A stretch of 64,000 nt of DNA from Myxococcales bacterium (GTDB lineage Bacteria; Myxococcota_A; Polyangia; Palsa-1104), in contig PNAM01000017.1 of NCBI GenBank assembly GCA_003170275.1, positions 124,001 to 188,000 on the forward strand. Reading direction: 5' to 3'. A program made the translations under genes and the position numbers. Below are positions 57,298 to 64,000 of this stretch, in pieces (positions within the stretch are counted from its first letter, which is position 1; each line of letters opens with the position of its first letter). Below the pieces are notes generated by a model. That model worked only from the letters and a program-made list of their open reading frames with translations. It was not told the origin of the DNA and made no database searches.

Positions 57298-59424
57298 CTA
57301 TTTTCGCTTCGCCGCCTTGAGTGAGGCGAGGCGCGCCGCCAGGTTCTTGGCTTCGGTCTCGCCCTCTTTGTCCTTCTTCTTCTTCGCCGTCGCCAGCTTC
57401 TTGGCGATCGCCTTGCCGACGATCGACTCGGCCTTCTTGACCTCCTTCGCGTCCGCGCCCGCGGCCGCCGCCTTGGTCAGCAGGTCGACGGCGAGCGTTG
57501 CGTTGTCCTTCGCGGCGGCGGCCTTCGCGTCGGAGAGCAGCTGAGCTGGAGAGGCGGAAGGCGGTGGGGTCGGAGGCTTTGCGGCGGGAGGAGGCGTCGG
57601 CGGAGGCGTCGGCGTGACCGCCGCGGTCACAGACGGGGGCTTGGCGGCGGGCGGCGCCGCCGCGACGGCTTCGGGCTGGGACTGCGGCGCCTCCGCCTTC
57701 TTGGGCTCCTCGGCCTTCTTCGACCCGAGCACGAAGTAGAGCACCACCGCCAGGATCACCACGCCCACGATCGCGCCGGCAATGATGAACCACTTCTTCG
57801 AGCTGTCGATCTCGGCGAGCATCTCCTGCTCGTCCATGCGCTCGCCCTTGACCACTTCTTTTGGCGCGCTCACCGCCGTCATCATCTGCGTCGCGCCGGT
57901 CTTGAGCGACAGGCGGGCCTTGTCCTGAGCGTCGACGTCGACCTTGGACATGTCGACCTCGCCGTCGACCACCGCCTTGTGCTGGTCGGTGGTGCCGGCC
58001 TTGCCGAGCACGTCGCCGCCCGACGCGTTGGACGCGGCCGCCTGCGCCTTCTCCATCTCTTCCTGGATCTCACCGGCCTTGAACCACGCCGTCTCGCGAA
58101 AGCCAGCCTTTGCGGGAGGCGCCGCAGCGACGGCAGCAGCCTTCTGCGCGGCGACGTTCGCCTGCGCCGCGGCCACCGCAGCCTGCACCTTGTCAGGCGC
58201 GTTGATCGGCTTCTTGTCGACGGTGGTCGGCTGGGCGACGGGCTGCGCCGCAGAGACCGGCGCGGCCCTGGGCGCCTCGGCCATCATGGTGCGCATCTCG
58301 CCCACGTTCGACGCCGCCGGCTTCTGCGAGCTCACGCCCATCACCGTCGAGTCCGCCTGCTTGGCCGCGTTCTCCGGCGACGGGTTGACGCTCGGCGCGA
58401 ACTGCATGACGGTGCGCGCGCCCGCGACGTCGTCCTTGGGCGCCGAGGTGTGGCCCGCCGGCTTGGCCTGGCTCGCCGCCGCTTCGATCTCGCTGAGCAG
58501 CTGGCGCAAGGTCAGGTGCCGCCGCCCGCCGCTCTTCTCGAGCGCCTTGAGGATGATGCGATCGATCTCGGCCGGCAGACCCGCGCGCTGCGAGGACGGC
58601 GGCTGCGGCGTCGCCGAGAGCTGTTGTGAGAGCAGGCTCTGCGCGTCGCCCTGGAACGGCGGCCGCCCGGTCAGCGCGTAATAGAAGATCGCGCCCAGGC
58701 TGTAGATGTTCGACCGCTGATCGACGGCCTTGCCCTCGACCTGCTCCGGCGACAGATAGGCCGGCGCGCCGAACACCTTGTCGTTCACCGCCTCGGCCAG
58801 CCCGAACTCGCCGACCTTGACCTTGTCGCCGCCCTGCACGAACACGTTGCGCGGCGCCACGTCGCGGTGGATGACGCCCACCTTCTGCGCCTCGGTGAGC
58901 GCCTCGCCGATCTGCAAGACGATCGCGGTCGCGCGCTCGACCGGCAGCGGCCCCTCGCGGGTCACCAGGTCCTCGAGGCTCGGCCCGCTCACCACCTCGG
59001 TGGCGACGTACACCGCGCCGTCCGAGCCCTTGCCTTGATCGATCACGCGCACGATGCGGTCGGAGGTCACCTTGGCCAGTTGCTTGAGCTCGCGCAGCGC
59101 GCGATCGGCCATGGTCGGGTTGGGAAGCACCTCCAATTTCACCATCTTGAGGCTGACGACCTGCCCGCCGTTGCTGGTATCGCGTGCCTCGTGGATCTGA
59201 CCGGTCGGCGTGGTCGTGCCACCCCCACCGAGAATCAGGAACCGGCCTCCGATGGCGGTCGCGCCGCCATCCATCACCGTAGGCGCGTCAGGCGCCGAGC
59301 GGGACGGTGGGGACGCCACCGGAATCGTCGCCGCGACCGCAGGAGGTGGCAGCTTGGTGGCGTCCATCGGGCAGAAATTGGCGTCGTCTGGGAACTGATT
59401 GCCGCACGCGGGACACAGCCGCAT
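57298..59424 (-). CDS. Ser/Thr kinase-like protein with EFG in place of DFG
   Basis: A 708-residue protein with an N-terminal zinc ribbon (CPACG and CPMD). A kinase-like domain, about residues 55-325, has a glycine-rich loop, VVSLK, HRDVAPRN and LSPEQ. The magnesium-binding DFG motif reads EFG (VGEFGLAE), so activity may be reduced or absent. An Ala/Pro-rich linker, one membrane segment (FIIAGAIVGVVILAVVLYFVL) and a long Ala/Lys-rich tail follow. ATG 59424 is preferred over the track's TTG at 59430, with GGGG upstream. A strong promoter-like site precedes it. Confidence 0.88.
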   Translation of the reverse strand: MRLCPACGNQFPDDANFCPMDATKLPPPAVAATIPVASPPSRSAPDAPTVMDGGATAIGGRFLILGGGGTTTPTGQIHEARDTSNGGQVVSLKMVKLEVLPNPTMADRALRELKQLAKVTSDRIVRVIDQGKGSDGAVYVATEVVSGPSLEDLVTREGPLPVERATAIVLQIGEALTEAQKVGVIHRDVAPRNVFVQGGDKVKVGEFGLAEAVNDKVFGAPAYLSPEQVEGKAVDQRSNIYSLGAIFYYALTGRPPFQGDAQSLLSQQLSATPQPPSSQRAGLPAEIDRIILKALEKSGGRRHLTLRQLLSEIEAAASQAKPAGHTSAPKDDVAGARTVMQFAPSVNPSPENAAKQADSTVMGVSSQKPAASNVGEMRTMMAEAPRAAPVSAAQPVAQPTTVDKKPINAPDKVQAAVAAAQANVAAQKAAAVAAAPPAKAGFRETAWFKAGEIQEEMEKAQAAASNASGGDVLGKAGTTDQHKAVVDGEVDMSKVDVDAQDKARLSLKTGATQMMTAVSAPKEVVKGERMDEQEMLAEIDSSKKWFIIAGAIVGVVILAVVLYFVLGSKKAEEPKKAEAPQSQPEAVAAAPPAAKPPSVTAAVTPTPPPTPPPAAKPPTPPPSASPAQLLSDAKAAAAKDNATLAVDLLTKAAAAGADAKEVKKAESIVGKAIAKKLATAKKKKDKEGETEAKNLAARLASLKAAKRK

Positions 59425-59450
59425 CCACAACCCCTTGTCAGAACCTCGAG

Positions 59451-59479
59451 ATTGTATCGCCCGAATGGGCGCCAGACAA
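59451..59479 (-). promoter_or_regulatory. Putative promoter of the EFG kinase gene
   Basis: On the minus strand TTGTCT, a 17-base spacer and TACAAT. The spacer contains an inverted repeat CGCCC-ATTC-GGGCG that could be bound by a regulator. The leader would be about 20 bases. Confidence 0.5.
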
Positions 59480-59502
59480 AGTAAAAGTTGTAGGGAGAGA
59501 AA

Positions 59503-59724
59503 CTACTTACTGGCGGCGGCGGTACCGGCGGGCTTCTTGGCTACCTTGGCGCTCGCCTTGGCAGCGACGGCCGCGCCTGCAGGCTTGCCGGGCTCGCCGA
59601 GGCCGGCGAACAGCTCGGTGTAGCTCTGCGTCGAGTGGCGCGCGTCGGCGTTCTTCCGCTTGCGGCCCATGTTGTTGTGCCGGTGGGTGCGCTTGTGCCA
59701 GGTCGCCATCGTGTTCGAAGCCAT
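59503..59724 (-). CDS. Small basic protein of unknown function
   Basis: A 73-residue, strongly basic protein. The N-terminal half is rich in His and Arg (WHKRTHRHNNMGRKRKN), the C-terminal half in Ala and Lys, like histone-tail or ribosome-associated proteins. The start at ATG 59724 has AGGAG eight bases upstream; the track's longer start would translate the 33-bp repeats. Binding to RNA or DNA is suggested only by charge. A consensus promoter and two tandem hairpin repeats lie upstream. Confidence 0.72.
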   Translation of the reverse strand: MASNTMATWHKRTHRHNNMGRKRKNADARHSTQSYTELFAGLGEPGKPAGAAVAAKASAKVAKKPAGTAAASK

Positions 59725-59737
59725 TTCCGTGCTCCTG

Positions 59738-59803
59738 TTGGGCCCCCGCGCGAAGCGCAGGGTGGGTTGCTTGGGTCCCGGCGCGCAGCGCGGGGTGGGT
59801 CGC
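59738..59803. repeat. Two tandem 33-bp direct repeats with hairpins
   Basis: 59738-59770 and 59771-59803 are 28/33 identical. Each contains GCGC-NNN-GCGC, and the differences fall mainly in the loop (GAA versus GCA) and outside the stem, so the hairpin is preserved. They lie in the transcribed leader of the small basic gene. They may be a REP-like or regulatory element. Confidence 0.75.
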
Positions 59804-59813
59804 AATGGGCGGT

Positions 59814-59842
59814 TTTCTAGCGTGAACACTGAAGGTTGTCAA
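59814..59842 (-). promoter_or_regulatory. Promoter of the small basic gene
   Basis: On the minus strand TTGACA, 17 bases and TAGAAA. It lies immediately after the rel stop, so the small gene can be transcribed independently. Its leader of about 80 bases would contain both 33-bp repeats. Confidence 0.55.
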
Positions 59843-59854
59843 GTCATCGCGGCT

Positions 59855-62029
59855 TCACATACGCGAGACCGAGTGCACCCCGTTGATGCGCTGGAGCGCG
59901 CGCATGACGGTCTTGAGCTGCTCCAGATCGTTCACCGAAAACTGAAAGGTATTGATGGCTTTGTTGTCATCCACAGAGCGGCAGTTGGCCTGCGAGATGT
60001 TGACCCCGAGCTGGTTGAACGACTGCGACAGGCTGGCCAGCAGGCCCGGCTTGTCCGCGCACACCACCTGCACCGAGACCGGCCGCGGCGTCTTGAGCTT
60101 GCCGTCCCACTCCACGTCGACCTTGCGCTCCGGATCCTGATCGACCGCCTTGGTGCAGCCCATCGTGTGGACGGTCACGCCGCGCCCGCGCGTGATGAAC
60201 CCGACGATCGGATCGCCGACCACCGGCGAGCAGCACTTGGCAAAACGCACCAGCACATCGTTCTCGCCCGCCACCTTGATGCCCGCCGTCTGCCGGCCGG
60301 TGACGCGCCGGATCAGGTTGGTGGCCAGCTGCGCGATCGGGTTCGCGTCCGCCTGCGGCTCGGCGATCTCCTTGCGCTTGTCCTCCGGAACGATGGCCTC
60401 GACCACGTCGGCGGGCAGCACCTTGCCGTAGCCCACCGAGACCAGCACCTCTTCGGCCGACTGGAGCTTGAGCGTCTGCGCCGCTTTTTCCAGATCGCCC
60501 GACTTCTGCACCTTGGTGAAGCTGTAGCCGTATTTGCGCAGCTCGCGCTCGAGCAGCTCCTTGCCGAGCTGCTTGGACTTCTCGCGCTCGGCGGTGCGCA
60601 TGTAGTTGCGGATCTTCGCCTTGGCCGACGAGGTGACGACGTACTTGAGCCAGTCCTTGTTCGGCTTCTGGTTCGGCGAGGTGATGATCTCGACGGTGTC
60701 CCCGTTGCGCAGCACGTAGCGCAAGGGAACGATCAGGCCGTTGACGCGCGCGCCCGAGCAGTGGTGTCCGACGTCGGAGTGGATGGCGTACGCGAGATCG
60801 ATCGGGATGGCGCCCTTGGGCAGCGCCTTGACGTCGCCCTTGGGCGTGAAGACGTACACCTCGTCGGCGAACAGATCGATCTTCACCGTCTCGATGAACT
60901 CGGTCGGGTCCTTGAGATCGCGCTGCCAGTCCATCAGCTGCCGCAGCCACGCGAAGCGCTTCTGATCCTTGTCGTCCTTGGCGTCGAACGGCCGGCCTTC
61001 CTTGTAGCGCCAGTGCGCGGCGATGCCCTCCTCCGCCACGCGGTGCATGTCGGCGGTCCGGATCTGCACCTCCATGCGCTCGCCGCGCGGTCCGATCACC
61101 GAGGTGTGCAGCGACTGGTACATGTTCGGCTTGGGCAGCGCGATGAAGTCCTTGAAGCGCCCCGGAATCGGCGTCCACTTCGAGTGCACCACGCCGAGCG
61201 TCTCGTAGCACGCGCGCACCGAGTCGACGATCACGCGGAACGCGACGATGTCGAACAGCTGCTCGAGCTCGCGACCGGTGTTGTGGATCTTCTGGTAGAT
61301 CGACCACAGGTGCTTGGGCCGGCCGTACACCTGGCACTCGACGCCGGCCTCCTTGAGCTCCTTCTGCAGGATCTCGGACACCTCGTCGATGTACTTCTGG
61401 CGCTCGCGATGATAGTTCTGGACCTTGCCTGTCAGCTCCTCGAACTCTTTCGCATACAGATACTTGAACGACAGGTCTTCAAGTTCTACTTTAATCCATT
61501 GAATGCCCAGCCGGTTGGCCAGCGGCGCGTAGATCTCCATGGTCTCGCGCGCGATCCGCTCCTGCTTTTCGGGCGGCATCGCATCGAGCGTGCGCATGTT
61601 GTCGACGCGATCGGCGAGCTTGATCAAGATGACGCGGATGTCGCGCGCCATCGCCAGCAGCATCTTGCGAAAGTTCTCCGCCTGCCGCTCTTCCTTGGTG
61701 TTCCACGGGATCTTGCCGAGCTTGGTCACGCCCTCGACGAGGAACGAGATCTCGGCGCCAAACAGCTTGGTGATCTCCTCGGTGGTCGCCGAGGTGTCTT
61801 CGACGCAATCGTGCAACAGCCCCGCGCAGATCGAGGGCACGTCCAGCTTGAGCTCGGCGATGGTCGAGGCCACGCCAAGCGGATGGACCACGTACGGATC
61901 TCCCGACCGGCGCAACTGCCCGTCATGCGCCTTGGCGGCGAAATCATAGGTCTTCTTGATGAGCTCCAGGTCCGCGGCCGGGTGGTACAGCTCGACCTTG
62001 GCGAGGAGATCCTTGAGGCGTAACTGCAT
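59855..62029 (-). CDS. rel: Bifunctional (p)ppGpp synthetase/hydrolase, RelA/SpoT homologue
   Basis: Stringent-response enzyme of 724 residues with the full long-RSH architecture. The HD hydrolase domain (LLHDCVEDT) is at about residues 45-150 and the synthetase domain with FKDFIALPKPNMYQSLHT at about 240-350. TGS follows at about 390-450, a Cys-containing CCSPVVGDPIVGF region at about 555 and a C-terminal ACT domain (VVCADKPGLLASLSQSF). Both catalytic domains look intact. Follows gmk; a gmk-rel order is common. Identification is firm. Confidence 0.95.
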   Translation of the reverse strand: MQLRLKDLLAKVELYHPAADLELIKKTYDFAAKAHDGQLRRSGDPYVVHPLGVASTIAELKLDVPSICAGLLHDCVEDTSATTEEITKLFGAEISFLVEGVTKLGKIPWNTKEERQAENFRKMLLAMARDIRVILIKLADRVDNMRTLDAMPPEKQERIARETMEIYAPLANRLGIQWIKVELEDLSFKYLYAKEFEELTGKVQNYHRERQKYIDEVSEILQKELKEAGVECQVYGRPKHLWSIYQKIHNTGRELEQLFDIVAFRVIVDSVRACYETLGVVHSKWTPIPGRFKDFIALPKPNMYQSLHTSVIGPRGERMEVQIRTADMHRVAEEGIAAHWRYKEGRPFDAKDDKDQKRFAWLRQLMDWQRDLKDPTEFIETVKIDLFADEVYVFTPKGDVKALPKGAIPIDLAYAIHSDVGHHCSGARVNGLIVPLRYVLRNGDTVEIITSPNQKPNKDWLKYVVTSSAKAKIRNYMRTAEREKSKQLGKELLERELRKYGYSFTKVQKSGDLEKAAQTLKLQSAEEVLVSVGYGKVLPADVVEAIVPEDKRKEIAEPQADANPIAQLATNLIRRVTGRQTAGIKVAGENDVLVRFAKCCSPVVGDPIVGFITRGRGVTVHTMGCTKAVDQDPERKVDVEWDGKLKTPRPVSVQVVCADKPGLLASLSQSFNQLGVNISQANCRSVDDNKAINTFQFSVNDLEQLKTVMRALQRINGVHSVSRM

Positions 62030-62067
62030 CAGCGAAGGTTAAACATAATGCATACCTACGGAAATCG

Positions 62068-62718
62068 CTACTCGCGGCTCTCGGCTTCGCGAACCAGCCG
62101 CTCGGCGATCGGCCCCATGCGGTCGATGCCGCACTGCGCCGCCAGGTAGATCGCGCGCAGACGATCGTAGGCGCGCGGCAGCTCGTCGTTGACGATCAGG
62201 TACTGGTAGAAGCCGTACTGCTTGAGCTCGTCGTGCGCCTTCTTGAGCCGGCGCTCGATCACGTCGGGCTCGTCGGTGGCGCGTTTGCGCAGCCGCGATT
62301 CGAGCTCGTCGAGCGACGGCGGCAGCACGAAGATCAACACCGCCTCGTTCTCGAACTTGGCCTTGAGCTGGCGGCCGCCCTGGTAGTCGATGTCGAACAG
62401 CACATGGCGCCCGTCCTCGAGCGCCTGGCGCACCGCCTCGGTGGTGGTGCCGTAGCGGTGCTGGTGCACCTCGGCCCACTCGGCGAACTCGCCCGCCAGG
62501 ACCATGCGCTCGAAGGTGGGCTCGTCGACGAAGTGGTAGTCGGTGCCCTCCTCCTCGCCGCGCCGCATCGGACGCGTGGTGTACGACACCGAGAACACGA
62601 TGTCGGGGAACTCGTCGATCAGGCGGTGGCACAGCGTGGTCTTGCCCGCTCCCGACGGAGACGAGACCACCAGCAACAATCCGCGCGGCGCTTCCGGCTC
62701 GGCTGAGGTCAAGGTCAC
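62068..62718 (-). CDS. gmk: Guanylate kinase
   Basis: Phosphorylates GMP to GDP. The 216-residue product has the P-loop SSPSGAGKTT, the SYTTRPMRRGEEEGTDYHFV GMP-binding segment and the DIDYQGGRQL motif. Length is normal. It overlaps the yicC gene by four bases and lies upstream of rel, linking GMP metabolism with (p)ppGpp synthesis. Identification is firm. Confidence 0.96.
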   Translation of the reverse strand: MTLTSAEPEAPRGLLLVVSSPSGAGKTTLCHRLIDEFPDIVFSVSYTTRPMRRGEEEGTDYHFVDEPTFERMVLAGEFAEWAEVHQHRYGTTTEAVRQALEDGRHVLFDIDYQGGRQLKAKFENEAVLIFVLPPSLDELESRLRKRATDEPDVIERRLKKAHDELKQYGFYQYLIVNDELPRAYDRLRAIYLAAQCGIDRMGPIAERLVREAESRE

Positions 62719-63614
62719 TCCACGTTCTGGATCTGCTCGCGCAGCCGCTCGAGCTCGGCCTTGGCGTCGATCACGCGCGCAGCGACGGGCGCGGACTGCG
62801 ACTTGGCGCCGATGGTGTTGATCTCGCGGTTCACTTCCTGGGTGAGAAAATCGAGCCGGCGCCCCGACGGCGCGGGGTTCGCGAACAGCCGCTCGAGCTC
62901 GGTCAGGTGCGCCGACAGCCGCGTGAGCTCCTCGGTGACGTCCACCTTGTCGGCCAGGAGGGCCACCTCCTGCGCGAGCCGCTGCGGGTCGATCAAGGTG
63001 GGCAAGGGCTGCGGCGCCGGCGAATCGTGGCCGAGCGCGCGATCGAGCCGGTCGAGCAGCCGCTTGCGATACAGATCCGGCGCCTCGCGCGTCAGCTCGC
63101 GCAGATCGGCGACCAGCTTGACCACCACCGCCAGGCGCGCCCGCAGATCCTGCGCGATGGCCTCGCCTTCCCGGCCGCGCGACTCAATGAGACCGCTGAG
63201 CGCATCGTCGATGCCCGGCTTGAGCCCGGCCCACAGCGCCTCGGAGTCGGGCATCCCCTCGCCCACCGAGAGCACGCCCGGCTGCGCAGCCAACAGCTCG
63301 AGCGTGACCGGCTCGCCGAGCGCCAGCCCCTTGCGCAGCTCCTCGAAGGCCCGCGCATAGCCGCGCGCCAGCTCGAGATCCGCGTGCACCGCCTGCGGCA
63401 CGCCGCCGCCCTCGTCGCGCACGCTCACCGTGACCACGCCGCGGTCGAGCCGCGTGCGCAGGAGCTGCGTCACGTGCATGTCGATCGCCGCGTCGGTCCA
63501 CGGCAGCCGCAGCTTCACCTCGAGGAACCGGTGATTGAGGCTGCGCAGCTCGACGATCAGCCGCCGACCGGCGACCTCGCACGTTCCCCGTCCATAGCCG
63601 GTCATGCTGCGCAT
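62715..63614 (-). CDS. yicC: YicC/YloC-family endoribonuclease
   Basis: A 299-residue protein of the YicC family, reported to be an endoribonuclease. It starts with the characteristic MRSMTGYGRG and has LRSLNHRFLEVKLRLP near residue 28. It ends with RRLDFLTQEVNREINTIGAKSQ, all family hallmarks. It is coupled to gmk (four-base overlap), the yicC-gmk order known in many bacteria. Identification is firm. Confidence 0.94.
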   Translation of the reverse strand: MRSMTGYGRGTCEVAGRRLIVELRSLNHRFLEVKLRLPWTDAAIDMHVTQLLRTRLDRGVVTVSVRDEGGGVPQAVHADLELARGYARAFEELRKGLALGEPVTLELLAAQPGVLSVGEGMPDSEALWAGLKPGIDDALSGLIESRGREGEAIAQDLRARLAVVVKLVADLRELTREAPDLYRKRLLDRLDRALGHDSPAPQPLPTLIDPQRLAQEVALLADKVDVTEELTRLSAHLTELERLFANPAPSGRRLDFLTQEVNREINTIGAKSQSAPVAARVIDAKAELERLREQIQNVE

Positions 63615-63629
63615 TGGGCAGCGCCGAGA

Positions 63630-64000
63630 TTACTGAGACTTGCGGTACCAGGCAACCGTTCGTTCGATGCCCTCGGCGAACTTGATGCGGCCCTGGTAGC
63701 CGAGCAGCTTCTTCGCCTTGTCGATGCTGGCGAGCGAATGCTTGATGTCGCCGGCGCGCGTCGGCTCGTGCTTGGGGGCGATCTTGTTGCCGACGATCGT
63801 GCCGATCACGTCGACCGCCTGCAACAGCGTGGTGGCTTCGCCGCACGCGATGTTCATCATCTCGCCGGCCGCCTTGGGCGCGGTGCAGGCGAGCAGGTTG
63901 GCTTCGATGACGTTCTCGATGTAGCAGAAGTCGCGCGAGGTCTCCCCGTCGCCGAAGATGGTCGCGGGCCGGCCCGCCAGCGCGGCCGTGACGAAGTTCG
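63630..64000 (-). CDS. NAD-dependent epimerase/dehydratase, C-terminal part (cut by window edge)
   Basis: The last 123 codons of an extended short-chain dehydrogenase run off the right edge without a stop. IFGDGETSRDFCYIENVIEANLLA and the closing GDIKHSLASIDKAKKLLGY match UDP-sugar 4-epimerases. The catalytic and cofactor motifs lie outside the window. The track's start at 63860 is internal. Lies 15 bases downstream of the yicC start and is read in the same direction. Confidence 0.85.
   Translation of the reverse strand, partial: NFVTAALAGRPATIFGDGETSRDFCYIENVIEANLLACTAPKAAGEMMNIACGEATTLLQAVDVIGTIVGNKIAPKHEPTRAGDIKHSLASIDKAKKLLGYQGRIKFAEGIERTVAWYRKSQ

Noticed and set aside
59660-62023. 787-residue plus-strand ORF opposite rel
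   Set aside because: Shadow of rel; the minus strand has all RSH domains in order.

Overview
The window is a densely packed, high-GC chromosomal segment with 64 protein-coding genes, one of them cut by the right edge. No rRNA, tRNA, CRISPR array, insertion sequence or integrase was seen, and no stretch over about 130 bases lacks a gene. The style suggests a myxobacterium-like member of the former Deltaproteobacteria (Myxococcota). The signs are four large Ser/Thr kinases with a C-terminal membrane anchor, many lipoproteins and secreted proteins, an era-der pair, a Tgl/PilF-like lipoprotein beside a RodZ-like protein, long acyl-CoA dehydrogenases, and frequent GTG/TTG starts. That placement is inference; no marker gene was compared with a database.

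Layout. 1-4.8 kb: cmk, then rpsA-sppA-HIT hydrolase-lipoprotein. 4.8-9.7 kb: two Ser/Thr kinases around a crotonase-family gene. 9.8-14.5 kb: a giant lipoprotein overlapping a FadL-type outer-membrane protein. 14.5-20.5 kb: a diguanylate cyclase response regulator, an amidotransferase-like protein, a lipase-like hydrolase, queE, an M23 peptidase, a TPR lipoprotein and a RodZ-like protein. 20.5-25.5 kb: recO-pfkB and a tightly coupled run ending in a Nudix hydrolase and a lipoprotein. 25.5-27.9 kb: era-der. 27.9-32.7 kb: a duplicated DUF4190 pair, lgt, an acyl-CoA dehydrogenase and a phosphodiesterase. 32.7-37.8 kb: minus-strand envelope genes, a gamma-carbonic anhydrase, a VanZ-like protein, a DUF151 nuclease and miaB. 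37.9-44.8 kb: membrane proteins and a penicillin-acylase-family enzyme. 44.9-50.6 kb: a selenoprotein, a vWA/TlpA/epimerase operon, a PilZ protein and a TPR protein. 50.5-59.4 kb: mug coupled to a kinase, acyl-CoA dehydrogenase-tmk-PDZ lipoprotein, and another kinase. 59.5-64 kb: a small basic protein, rel, gmk, yicC and an epimerase.

The main discovery is at 44881-45225. An ArsC/Spx-like thioredoxin-fold gene reads through an in-frame TGA at the exact position of the redox cysteine (P-G-U-T-G-C). A SECIS-like hairpin with a G in its apical loop follows 15 nt downstream. The supplied ORF track shows only a truncated GTG ORF that begins after the UGA. This is very probably an unannotated selenocysteine protein.

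Other themes are as follows. Several genes have a -10-like hexamer only 6-7 nt before the start codon, suggesting leaderless transcripts. mug apparently starts with CTG inside a CTGA overlap with the kinase stop. Two tandem 33-bp hairpin repeats form the leader of a small basic gene. Key residues are replaced in an amidotransferase (Cys to Ser), a thymidylate kinase P-loop (Lys to Thr) and one kinase (DFG to EFG). Almost all convergent genes end within a few bases of each other. c-di-GMP synthesis (14.5 kb) and a PilZ receptor (48.5 kb) are both present.
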